Shown piece by piece: positions 36,901-45,916 of a stretch of DNA of 64,000 nucleotides (its first letter is position 1; each line of letters starts with the position of its first letter). Source of the DNA: Oscarella lobularis (taxonomy: Eukaryota > Porifera > Homoscleromorpha > Homosclerophorida > Oscarellidae). The notes under the pieces were generated by a model. The model did no database searches. It saw only the letters and a program-made list of their open reading frames with translations, and had not been told where the DNA came from. Position numbers and translations under genes: made by a program. The DNA is taken from contig NC_089190.1 in the NCBI RefSeq assembly GCF_947507565.1, positions 1,488,001 through 1,552,000 of the forward strand, written 5' to 3'.

Positions 36901-38932
36901 TTAATATTTTGGCTTTAAGAATCAAAGATTAGGCTCTCAGTTTAATATTTAGGCTTTAACAATCAAAGATTAGGCCCTCAATTTAATATTTAGGCTCTAA
37001 GAATTAAATATTACGCCCACAATTCTACTTTTATGCCCTGAGAATTAAAGATTAGGCCCTCAATTTAATATTTAGGCCCTAAGGATCAAAGATTAGGCCC
37101 TCAATTTAATATTGAGGCTCTAAGAAACAAAGATTAAGCCCTCAATTTAATATTTAGGCTTTAAGAATTAAAGATTAAGCCCTGAATTTAATATTGAGGC
37201 TCTAGGAATCAAAGATTAGGCCCTCAATTTAATATTTAGGCTTTAAGAATTAAAGATTAGGCCCTCAGTTTAATATTTAGTCTCTAATTATCAAAGATTA
37301 CGCTCTCAATTTAATATTTAGGCTTTAAGAATCAAAGATTAGGCTCTCAATTTGATATTGAGGCGTAATCTTTAATTCGTAGAGCCTAAATATTAATTTG
37401 AGGGCCTAATCTTTGATTGTTAGGGCCTAAATATTAAATTGAGAGCCTAATCTTTGATTCTTTAAGCCTAAATATGAAATTGAGGGCCTAATCTTTGATT
37501 CTTAGGGGTTGGCCCTCCCCTATCGCCAACCCATACTACTAAAACGTTTATGAAAGCCCGTTGCTTGCAATAATTAGAGCCGGATACATCGTTCAAAACA
37601 AAGGGTGCAAGGCAATTTCAATAACTTTACTGTGACAATTGTCTTCAATTCGTTGCGCGCGAGCGACCCTTGCGGTTCAGGCGCAAGGATCGCCAGTCGC
37701 GCATAAAAAGTACTTTGTAATGTTGGCGGGAACGCCCACTTTCGAGGGGTAAGTGTCTCCCTTTCGTTGCGCGCGAGCGACGCTTGCGGTTCAGGCGCAA
37801 GGAACGCCACTCGCGCATAAGAAGTACTTTGTAATGTTGGCGGGAACGCCCACTTTCGAGGGGTAAGTGTCTTCAATTCGCTGCACGCGAGCGGCGCTTG
37901 CGGTTCAGGCGCAAGGAACGCCACTCTCGCATAAAAAGTACTTTGTAATGTTTTAGAATTGCGTATTATGTCTATCCTTCCAGACCTTCTTCCCACGCTG
38001 AAAAAATTCTCGGCAGAACCCTGATTATTAATACACCCGTCTCTTGGCGTATTTAATTAATTAATTCTTGGTAGCTAGAGGAGGAGCTCTCTTATTGGAA
38101 ACGAACGTCTGGTCAACTGGAAGGAAAGCTTGAAGAGGCGAAAGTGATAATACATTTGACTGTGATTTTTATGCCATAAGCCTCCGCTTTTGTAACGTAG
38201 GCCTTGCATGATACTGAACTCGATTCTCACATTCAAGAAGTGAGAGTGCTTCAGGCAGAGATTCTTCAGCTTAGAAAGGAGAAAGGCAGCATCAGCGATT
38301 CCAGACTAGAGCGACTTTCAGACGATCTGAGACAAGCGCAGGACTGTCTTGCATCGGAAAGTGCCAAAGCAGAGCGTCTTACCGATTTGTTACAAGCAGC
38401 GCAAGACGAGGTAGCAATCCGCCTTCGTCATTTGTACTAATGCCAAGCTTCGATCAGATAAAGTTTCTCAAAGACGTGGTTCAAAAGGAATGCGAGGAAC
38501 GAATGGAGTTGCTTCAGGCGTTAGAGGCCGCAAAGAAAACCGAGGCGACGTTTTTTCAAAATCACAGTAGGTGCCATGCAGTATAGGTAATTGTCCTGTG
38601 AAGTAGCCTGTTTCTTCAGGAAGCGCTAGTCGTCAGTCCGGACGACTGCTGACTCCCATCAAAAACGAACTAACAGAGTCACGAAAGAGAATTGATTTGG
38701 CTATCAGACGTGGTCAGCATTCGTAGCGAGTCATTTTATTTATCAGTTGGGAAGCAACGTAATCAAACGGGGAGACCGTCGTATCTACACAGAATCCGTT
38801 GGACGGTGAGTTAACGCAAGTTATTTGTGTTATAAGTTGATTAGCACATAAAACGATTACCACTGTTGTGATTATTATTACCATTTGTAATATCATTATT
38901 GGTAATATTGTTATTAGCCCGTTGTGGACTAG
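18960..38932 (+). CDS. LEKR1: LEKR1-like coiled-coil protein with a ~17.4 kb repeat-filled intron
   Basis: The start MDRHVPQHGLPDAIRSM leads into RKEETVCSYCGVSYLIHNE, a Cys-x2-Cys motif I recall from the N-terminus of LEKR1. Nearly all the rest is coiled coil. Exons: 18960-19234, 19295-19414, 19471-19751, then about 19785-19874, about 19930-20006, about 20066-20208, about 20273-20330, about 20383-20460, about 20515-20597, about 20641-20718. After the array: about 38075-38130, 38202-38410, about 38470-38568, about 38621-38711, about 38749-38808, and 38918-38932, ending TPVVD. The coiled-coil register resumes after the array (LEEELSYWKRTSGQLEGKLE, then LHDTELDSHIQEVRVLQAEI), so one gene most simply explains both halves. 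That join is inference and needs transcript data. An open frame from ATG 18819 overlaps the Artemis stop by 4 bp, but 18960 fits the family better. Function of the family is poorly known. Confidence 0.6.
20766..37507. repeat. 16.7 kb tandem array of a ~41-bp AT-rich repeat (~400 units) with higher-order duplications
   Basis: The monomer reads roughly GGCCCTAAGAATCAAAGATT followed by AGGCCCTCAATTTAATATTT plus A. It is made of two ~20-bp halves, each opening AGGCCCT. Units differ by point changes (GGCTCTAAG, GGCTTTAAG, GGCCCACAATTCTACTTTTA variants) and the period slips only rarely. A marker variant with seven A (CCCTCAAAAAAATTAGTA) sits at 22471, 29795, 30608, 34447 and 35259, which shows kilobase-scale internal duplications. 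No open frame of note and no gene is visible. It fills most of one intron of the LEKR1-like gene, whose other introns are mostly 45-110 bp. Confidence 0.97.
37645..37955. repeat. Three tandem copies of a 114-bp GC-richer repeat
   Basis: CGTTGCGCGCGAGCGAC at 37651 recurs at 37765 and, changed to CGCTGCACGCGAGCG, at 37879, so the period is exactly 114 bp. Each unit carries GCGGTTCAGGCGCAAGGA, GCATAAAAAGTACTTTG and, in the first two, GGCGGGAACGCCCACTTTCG. Because 114 is a multiple of three, the minus strand stays open for 140 codons (ATG 37996) and would encode a 38-residue repeat. No family resemblance was seen and it lies in the same intron as the large array, so I list it as repeat DNA. Confidence 0.85.
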
Positions 38933-39473
38933 AAGTTGATTGGAACCGCTTTTATTGATGCTAATCGAGGATGTCCATTCTCATACCCAATCTCATATGT
39001 CTGCTAGGCAAGTACAGCCCTGTAGTTCCCTCTTTTCCGGCAGCGCTCATCGCTCTAAATAGCTCAGAGTCCTCAGCAAAGAGGGACTATAGTTACATCA
39101 ATAATCTTGTGATGCCAAACAAATGACGTTTCTTTTAGAGTTTGAGCTGACTTCTAAGAAAGGTGCCCTTTCAATTTCTCTGCTCTCCTTCAATTGAAAC
39201 TTTCCAGTCTAGTTGCCTGTCCTTATGCATCGATTCGCGAAGAGAATGTAACGAGGAACAGGTGAGCGTCTCCATGCACGCGGCAATCCGTCAACATAAA
39301 AATAGCGCCTAGCGGCAAAAGAATCCCGACGCGCATTCCTCGACTGAAGCGACGCACGACTCAATTGTCGGATTGCGGCAACCAACGCGTGGCTCGAAGA
39401 GACGCCGCATCCGCCCGCTCGACGAATGACGACATCGCTCAGTGCGACGGAATGAGAAAGCGCGGAAACGACA
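38933..39473. other. Intergenic, no gene recognised
   Basis: This stretch follows the presumed end of the LEKR1-like gene. Open frames on the minus strand between 39209 and 39695 overlap each other and the plus-strand exon candidate, have no motif, and are probably chance. Confidence 0.4.
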
Positions 39474-39590
39474 ATGGAGGAAGCGGCGAGATACGTCAAT
39501 CGTTCCAAATCGTTCACCTACGGTGCCCATCGACTGCGTCCGGCCGACAACCGCAATAATCGCGTCCCATCGCCTGACGCGGACAAGGTA
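39474..39590 (+). CDS. Possible first coding exon of an unrecognised gene
   Basis: ATG at 39474 opens MEEAARYVNRSKSF, continues through RPADNRNNRVPSPDADK, and ends at a strong donor (AAG|GTAAGG). A partner exon was not found before the single-exon gene at 40371. It could be a stand-alone small gene, the 5' exon of something nearby, or chance. The product is unknown. Confidence 0.25.
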
Positions 39591-40370
39591 AGGCCCTTTT
39601 AGATCATACCTGCGGTCGATTCCAATAGACCGTTCCACCGCGTGCTTTCCTGGAAAGTGCATGGGTAGTAAGTGGGGGAAGACACAACAGAACACAACAG
39701 AACACAGGGGGAAACGGTAGTTAGGAAACCGAGCGTGCTCTGGGCGCGTGAGTGATCGAGTTAGGGCCAGCCCTGCACGAGAACGGCCTCTCTGTGTACA
39801 CTACATCGATATCTTCGTATGCAAAGACGTCAGTTAGTAGGCTCGTACGTCAACAAACGAATAATTAAGTGGAAGAATCGGTGGCATTTAATTGATAAGA
39901 GGCACTTTGGCTGATCTGCGAAGGCGCCTCCGAAAAACCGATCACGTCATTTTTCGTCTCGAATGTAATGTCTCGCGACTTTTCTCCCCCCGGGGATCCT
40001 TTAGCTGTCTAGACCCGGAAGAGAGTCGGAGGTCGCATTTTCGAGCGCGTAGCCCAGCCTACTCGGTCACATCGGCGCCCAATTTAGCTCGAACATCTCC
40101 GCCTCTAGAATAGATCGATTCTAACCCGACCGGTGCCGGAGCCCTTTGAGAGCGGCCTCTCCCCTGTAATCAGTTTCCACCGGAGCTCTTTATAGCGCCG
40201 TGTATACAGTGCGGCGTTTCCCTATATAGGGTCTCGGCCGCCGCACGAAGCAAATGCCCGCGGAACCTAATTGCTAAGGCCAACCCCCTGGAGCTAAGGA
40301 GGGGTCGCGTGCGCATTTCTCTAGTCGTTTAGACCCGATACCGTTCAGTTCTCTCTCGCACTCGCTCTAC
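39591..40370. promoter_or_regulatory. Non-coding upstream region of the 40371 gene with a TATA-like box
   Basis: No convincing exon. A CCTATATAGGG box near 40220 lies about 150 bp before ATG 40371 and could be its core promoter. A short ACACAACAG repeat lies around 39687-39710. Confidence 0.35.
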
Positions 40371-41240
40371 ATGTCGGAATCGTCCGATCCGCAGCTAACG
40401 CAGAGCGTCGTCGCCGCTCACGTGCAACGCCAGACGACGACGACGACGAAGTCGACGCGCGGCTGGACGATGCGCAAGTATCTCGACAGCCTACGCTCGA
40501 CTCGTCCGGAGGAGATGGACACGACGACGACCGACGAAATACGCAGCGTTCTCATGACCGAAATCGAAGACGACGACGAACTCTTCTTCTCCGTCAGTCA
40601 ACAAGATCTGTATTTCCGGCTGAGCGAAGAGCTTCGGAGGCGCTTTCATCCCGCAGCGCAACCGCCGCCGCCGCCGCCGCCACCGCCGGCCCCGGGTAAA
40701 CGCGAGAGCCCGCGACCCAGCCCCGAAGGCGTATCGTGTCCGGGATCGCCTCCGACGCGCGAGGAAAAGGAGAAGGCCGAGTCGGACGAGATCGACTTAA
40801 CTCGGGAAGAAAAGCATCTTTTGCTCGCTTTACTGGCTAATCTACCGAAGCGACCACCGCCCCCGTATAATGAGTGCCAGACGACGACGGCGAAAAAAGC
40901 CGCGCCTCCCGCTAAGCCGCGTCGCACGCTCGCCTCGTGTCTATTCTCCATCGATCAGACACGACGGCAAGATTGCGTCGCCGCTCCCCCCGTCGTAGTC
41001 AATACTAACAGCGTCGCCGCAACGACGCAGAAACCCAATACCGGTCACTATCACCACCATCGGCGAAGATCGTCGAATACTAAGGACGGCGGCGGCGGCG
41101 GTCGAACGCGCGATAAAGATGACGTCAAAAAAATAGTCGATCCCGTTATTATGAAAAAATCCGGCGGCGGCGGTGGCGGCGGCGGAAAGCGGGGTCACAG
41201 TGTGAGGGCGATCGGTTTGAAAGATTACGGCGTTTTATGA
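40371..41240 (+). CDS. Unrecognised intronless low-complexity protein (289 aa) with PPxY motif
   Basis: One open frame from ATG 40371 to TGA at 41240, in GC-richer DNA than its surroundings. I do not recognise a family. The N-terminal third is the least repetitive (STRGWTMRKYLDSLRS, LFFSVSQQDLYFRLSEELRR, predicted helical and partly acidic). It is followed by a run of nine prolines, a Ser/Pro stretch, a Leu-rich helix (TREEKHLLLALLANL) that leads into KRPPPPYNE with a PPPY site of the kind bound by WW domains, then a basic, His-rich and poly-Gly end closing LKDYGVL. Composition suggests a disordered adaptor or regulatory protein. Length, a clean start and a TATA-like box upstream favour a real gene, but there is no homology support from sight alone. 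Confidence 0.55.
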   Translation: MSESSDPQLTQSVVAAHVQRQTTTTTKSTRGWTMRKYLDSLRSTRPEEMDTTTTDEIRSVLMTEIEDDDELFFSVSQQDLYFRLSEELRRRFHPAAQPPPPPPPPPAPGKRESPRPSPEGVSCPGSPPTREEKEKAESDEIDLTREEKHLLLALLANLPKRPPPPYNECQTTTAKKAAPPAKPRRTLASCLFSIDQTRRQDCVAAPPVVVNTNSVAATTQKPNTGHYHHHRRRSSNTKDGGGGGRTRDKDDVKKIVDPVIMKKSGGGGGGGGKRGHSVRAIGLKDYGVL

Positions 41241-41828
41241 AAAGACAATCGTTTCGATTGGTGCTGCCCTGCGGGGGAGGAAACTCTTTATATACGGAGC
41301 GGCAGTTTTATGTCGCACGCCGCGCAAAGGGTGGAGCTAGCTGGTGTAGTAGTAGTCCGCTTATATGTGCTGTATCGGCTATTCTATTGACTATGGACGC
41401 TGGTTTTAGATGTAGACTCAATCGAAATTCACAATAGAGAGTATAACAAACGAAGCGTTGTTTTACTTGTTATAACGGTTGAAATGGGTTGAATAGCCGG
41501 TGCATGGAAGCTAAAAATTTCAGAAGAAATACCTTCTGCAAATTTTCAGTATATCACTGCATTGACGAGCTATCGTCGCTCACAGATTTGCATTCCGCAT
41601 TGTAGGGGTCCCCACCACCTAATTGCATTAGGCTACATCTCGACCATACAGTAGCTCAAATAGGCTCCTATTCGAAGGCTAGGGGTTTTAAAGAAGCATG
41701 TGTACTAGTAACGCAAGGTCCTCTATGGAGCAGCCGAGCGGTGGGGTCCCCCGTGCGCGTCGGCTGACAATGGGGGCGTTGACTCGGTCGCACGCAGAGC
41801 GGCACGAGCCAACCCCGTATAATCGAAA
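41241..41828. other. Intergenic, no gene recognised
   Basis: It contains the 3' flank of the 40371 gene and the promoter side of trehalase. Short open frames have no motif. Confidence 0.4.
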
Positions 41829-44294
41829 ATGTCCTGCTTCATCCGACTCGCCGTCGCAATTAGCTCGTTGACTCTTCTCGATTCTCCACGCGACGTTTCT
41901 GCGACGAATGCGTGCGACAGGTGAGCAGCAGGACGTCGTCTTGGAAGCGTTCCATCGCCTCTCTAGTGCGATTTACTGCAACGACGCCATCCTTCGAGCG
42001 TTTCAGCTAAGCAACCTGTTCAACGACTCGAAAACGTTCGTCGATTTGCCCCTCAAGTTCGACCCGAGTAAGATATCATAGTCTTCGTTCCCATCTGGAA
42101 TCTGTCCCTGTTTCTCCAAGGCTTCGTATTCGATATGTTTGATCGTCTTCGTCCGGTGACGGAGGAGGGACTGAGGGCGTTTCTCGAATTGTTCTTTCTG
42201 CAAACTGGGTCGGATATTGTGGAATGGAGACCGGCAGACTGGACGGCGAGGTCACAATATCTTAGAAACGCTTCTATATGTATTTAGTCTTCTTTTCGTC
42301 TCGCCAGTCCGCCTTTGTTTGCCAATATCAGCGATCCCGCTCTGAGAATGTGGGCGTCTGAGTTGAACAAAGTCTGGCTAGCTCTAGGTCGAAAGGTCAG
42401 TTTTCTGTCACTCTAAGTTACTTAGTAAACTCCGCTCTGACAGATTAATCCCGACGTTTACGCGAATCCCCAGAGGCATTCTATTCTCCCAGTGCCTCAT
42501 CCCTTTATCGTACCAGGAGGAAGATTCAGGGAATTCTACTACTGGTCTTGCTGACGTTCTTTTCCTCGTCCAAAATCATCCAATATTTCCTTCTTAGGGA
42601 TACGTACTGGATAGTCAAAGGACTTCTCGCGTGCAACATGTCAGACACGGTAATGAACACGCTGCTGAACTTTGTTGACTTGGTGAATAGGTACGACTCT
42701 TCCTAGAAGACTCCGTAGTTCTATTAGTTTTTCTTAGGTACGGCTTTGTTCCTAATGGCGGTCGCGTCTACTACACGAAACGGAGCCAGCCGCCTTTGTT
42801 GAGTCTCATGATTTGGGACTACTATCAACACACGGGCAATCTTTCGTTTGTCCGTTACGTATTCGATGCACTCGAAAGAGAGCATGACTACTGGCTGCTA
42901 AACAAGACTGTAGAGATTAAGATTGCTGAGAAGAGCTACAGGTTGGCTCACTATGAGGCTCAATCATCAGTACCAAGGTGCACAGTATCCAGAGTCTGAT
43001 AGAGAGCTTGCATCTAGCTTCTTCTTAATCTATAGACCAGAGTCCTATAAAAAAGACGTCATGTCTGCTGTGGGAAAATCGCCGGGTAAGATTATCATTT
43101 GCTTTTTGGGTCTGACGTCCGTTTCGTTTCAGCTGCTGCAGCTGCTCTATATCGCGACATTGCGTCGGCTGCCGAGAGTGGGTGGGACTTCTCGACGCGC
43201 TGGATGGCTCAGTCGGGCGAAAATGCTTCAGAAATGAACACAATTCGAACGTCGAAAATCATTCCCGTCGATCTCAATTCCATACTGTCTACAGTCGAAA
43301 TGAAATTATCTCTAATGGCGGCTCTAATTGGTAGTTAGACACTTAGATGCTTAGTACAAGCAGAACCATCATCCCTATTTCAAGGCGAGACTGACAAGGC
43401 CCATGACTACAAGCTGTTGTCCCAAGAGCGAGCTCAGGCAATCGAAGATGTCATGTGGAATTCAACCCTACATCTCTGGGTGGACTATGACGTGGAGCTG
43501 GAGCAGCACGTGCAGGCATTTTATCTGTCCAGCGTCGTACCAATAGCATCAGGAGTGAGCACCAACCAGTCACGAATAGATGCCTCTATACAAAAGCTTC
43601 AGGTGGGTTGGAACTGTGTATGCAGCAAATATGTCATTTGATACAGTAAATCAATATCTGTTTCTGTAGTCTTTGGACGTTCTTTCGTATGCTGGAGGCG
43701 TGCCTACGTCCCTTATTGCGAGCCATCAGCAGTGGGACTATCCTAATACTTGGCCTCCGTTGCAGTGGTTCACCATCGTTGCACTGGAGAAGGCGCACCG
43801 CTCGGAGCTGGCATTTGCTTTGGCGCAGAAGTGGATTGGTACAAACTATGCAGCCTGGAAACAAACCGGTCACATGTATGAAAAAGTAACGAAGGAAACG
43901 CAGAACTCCAAATCAAAGGATTACTTATATTATATTTTTTCAGTATAATGCTACAAGGGAAGGAGCTCCAGGAGGTGGAGGAGAGTACAATGTACAGGTA
44001 TGACATACTACTGTACATGTGTTTTCTCTAGTCTAATTTTCCTAGACCGGGTTTGGCTGGACTAATGGTGTAGTGTTCTATTTGTTAGAGCATTATGGCG
44101 ATCGTCTTCGCCACTCTGTGCCTACCGTGGGCTCATCTACGTTGCCATGGTGGCCCATCTTTCTGTACGTACTAGCAGGTGTCATTGGTTTTGCGGCCTT
44201 CATCGGTATAGGCTATAAGATCTACGTAGATGGAAAACAAAAGTACAAACAGAGAGGCAGAGATAAAGAACTACTCTGGGGAAATAGTGCATAG
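41829..44294 (+). CDS. TREH: Trehalase (alpha,alpha-trehalase, GH37), membrane-anchored
   Basis: Hydrolyses trehalose to two glucose, usually at the cell surface. Thirteen exons sum to 1,854 nt (617 aa): 41829-41920, 41967-42067, 42121-42250, 42308-42395, 42444-42544, 42598-42690, 42738-42977, 43036-43085, 43133-43330, 43361-43602, 43670-43885, 43944-43997 and 44046-44294. The signal peptide ([17 protein letters not shown]) fits secretion. GH37 signature 1 is [20 protein letters not shown], with [18 protein letters not shown] after it. [10 protein letters not shown] with [11 protein letters not shown] follows, then signature 2 as [13 protein letters not shown], and [18 protein letters not shown] near the end. 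A C-terminal TM helix ([19 protein letters not shown]) and a basic 22-residue tail give type I topology. Confidence 0.95.
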
Positions 44295-44568
44295 AAATAG
44301 AAGGAAATCTTTTAGATATACGTAATAAATTAAAGCATTAGATTTAGATGGGCGACTGAGCCATACTATAAATACTTGACGTTCAACTATTGACATCCAT
44401 AGGCCCTGGTCTTGTGATGACAAGCGCGTGCGCGCGTCGTTGCCTCCAGGCTCGTGGAGTGGGCGGAGTGGGGCAGGGAACGGAGTGAGCGTTTCTCCAA
44501 GCTACCGATTGACGTCCTGAAGCCAATCGGGTTGCAATCAACGCACTCGTTGCTCCCCGTCTCGAAAA
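44295..44568. other. Spacer between trehalase and the kelch gene
   Basis: It contains a likely polyadenylation signal (AATAAATTAAAG near 44323), then the presumed promoter of the intronless kelch gene. Less than 300 bp separates the two coding regions. Confidence 0.45.
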
Positions 44569-45669
44569 ATGTTTCGCTGGACGGCTAGAATCGACGGCGG
44601 ACACAAGCGCGTCAATCAGGCGCTCGTCAAAGTGCCGGGCAGCTCGTTCGTTCTCAGCTTCGGCGGCTACTGGGCGAAATTCGACCATTCCACCGATCTC
44701 GACGTCCACGGCTTCGACACGGGCACGCTCAAGTGGCACGAGCTCGACACTTCCCAATCCATCCCGAAACGATTCGCTCACACGGCGACAGTCTTCGACG
44801 ATCGCGTCTACGTCATACACGGCCAACAGCACCACCTCCCCTATAGCCGCGTCGACGTCTTCGACCTGAAGTCGAAAACGTGGACGACCGTCGCGGAAAA
44901 CGAGGCGATCGCTCGCGCCGGTCACACGGCGAATCTAATAAATAATCTCGTCTACGTCATCGCCGGATCGTGCGGCTTGGAATTTCTCGACTCCGTGGAA
45001 ACGTTCGATCCCGTATCACTAGTTTGGTCGAAGCCCCCCGTGGGAGGCAGAGCGCCGTCTCCACGTGACTTCCATAGTGCCGTCGCAATGGGAGAATCGA
45101 TATACGTATACGGCGGTCGAAGCGACGAGAACGCGCCCTACTTCAGTAATCACCAAGTCTATCCCCAAGACGTGAAGCGCTTCGATACGAAGACGTGCAC
45201 GTGGTCGGATGTCGTCGTCGAAGCGGGATCGATTCCCATTGGACGACGCAGTCATTCGGCGGTCGCGTACGGAAATCGGATGATCGTCTTCGGCGGTTAC
45301 AATCAACTAGTCGACGAGTATTTTTCCGATTTGTTGGTATTCGACGTGAAGGCGTGCACGTGGTCGAACGTCGTTGCGCCCGGGCCGTCGCCGTCGCCGA
45401 GGCGACGGCACGGCTGTTGTTTGATCGACGAGAGGAGAATGCTCGTCTATGGGGGCACGAATCAGGGCTTGGCTGACGTCGTTGCGCTCGACGAGCCGGA
45501 GGACGATTATGATGATTTGGCCGATGCGTATGTGCTGAATTTTGAACCGACGCTCAAGGAGCTGTGCCTCTTGGCCGTCGTTCGAAATCGATTGGACTAC
45601 AGTCACGTTCCGAAGTCGCTTCAAGTGGCGCTTAGGTCGTTGACGCAGGAGACGGTCACTGTTGTTTGA
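44569..45669 (+). CDS. KLHDC3: Kelch-repeat protein, KLHDC3-like
   Basis: Intronless, 366 aa (human KLHDC3 has 382). It starts MFRWTARIDGGHKRVNQALV, matching the opening of KLHDC3. Six kelch blades follow, each with a paired glycine or His-x-Ala signature: FGGYWAKFD, KRFAHTATVFDDRVYVI, RAGHTANLINNLVYVIAG, PSPRDFHSAVAMGESIYVYG, GRRSHSAVAYGNRMIVFGGY, and PRRRHGCCLIDERRMLVYGG. The C-terminus (YVLNFEPTLKELCLLAVVRN) matches the family tail LHILDFSPSLKTLC. In vertebrates KLHDC3 is a CUL2-RING ubiquitin-ligase substrate receptor that reads C-terminal glycine degrons. The lack of introns among intron-rich neighbours could reflect an old retrocopy or intron loss. Confidence 0.88.
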   Translation: MFRWTARIDGGHKRVNQALVKVPGSSFVLSFGGYWAKFDHSTDLDVHGFDTGTLKWHELDTSQSIPKRFAHTATVFDDRVYVIHGQQHHLPYSRVDVFDLKSKTWTTVAENEAIARAGHTANLINNLVYVIAGSCGLEFLDSVETFDPVSLVWSKPPVGGRAPSPRDFHSAVAMGESIYVYGGRSDENAPYFSNHQVYPQDVKRFDTKTCTWSDVVVEAGSIPIGRRSHSAVAYGNRMIVFGGYNQLVDEYFSDLLVFDVKACTWSNVVAPGPSPSPRRRHGCCLIDERRMLVYGGTNQGLADVVALDEPEDDYDDLADAYVLNFEPTLKELCLLAVVRNRLDYSHVPKSLQVALRSLTQETVTVV

Positions 45670-45916
45670 TGAATGGGCTTGGTAAGAAATTTCGCTATTG
45701 TATAATTGAATTGTTCGCCCCTCTCCAATCTAATAATTATTCATCGATGGCTTGCCTTGGTGTAGAGATAAGAACTAGAGTGACTAGACGACTGGACAAT
45801 TTCAAGGTATGAAATGAATAACATATATTTTTAATATATAGAGCAGCTGGCAATTGACGACAGAACTTGAGAAGGCAAGTGCACTTAGCGTATTTAGACT
45901 AAAACGTTTTTTTAAA
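45670..45916. other. Convergent 3' spacer between KLHDC3-like and RAP1 genes
   Basis: 247 bp between the kelch stop and the RAP1 stop on the opposite strand. AT-rich, no motif seen. Confidence 0.4.

Noticed and set aside
20766-37507. CRISPR array
   Set aside because: The repeats are directly adjacent with no unique spacers, and the surrounding genes are spliced animal genes.
20766-37507. Interstitial telomere sequence (TTAGGC occurs in each unit)
   Set aside because: TTAGGC appears only as part of the 41-bp monomer and never as a 6-bp tandem run. The RAP1 gene in the same window is coincidence.
40646-41198. Minus-strand frames with poly-Gly and poly-Ala opposite the 40371 gene
   Set aside because: They are complements of the proline and glycine codon runs; the plus strand has the longer frame and the promoter-like box.
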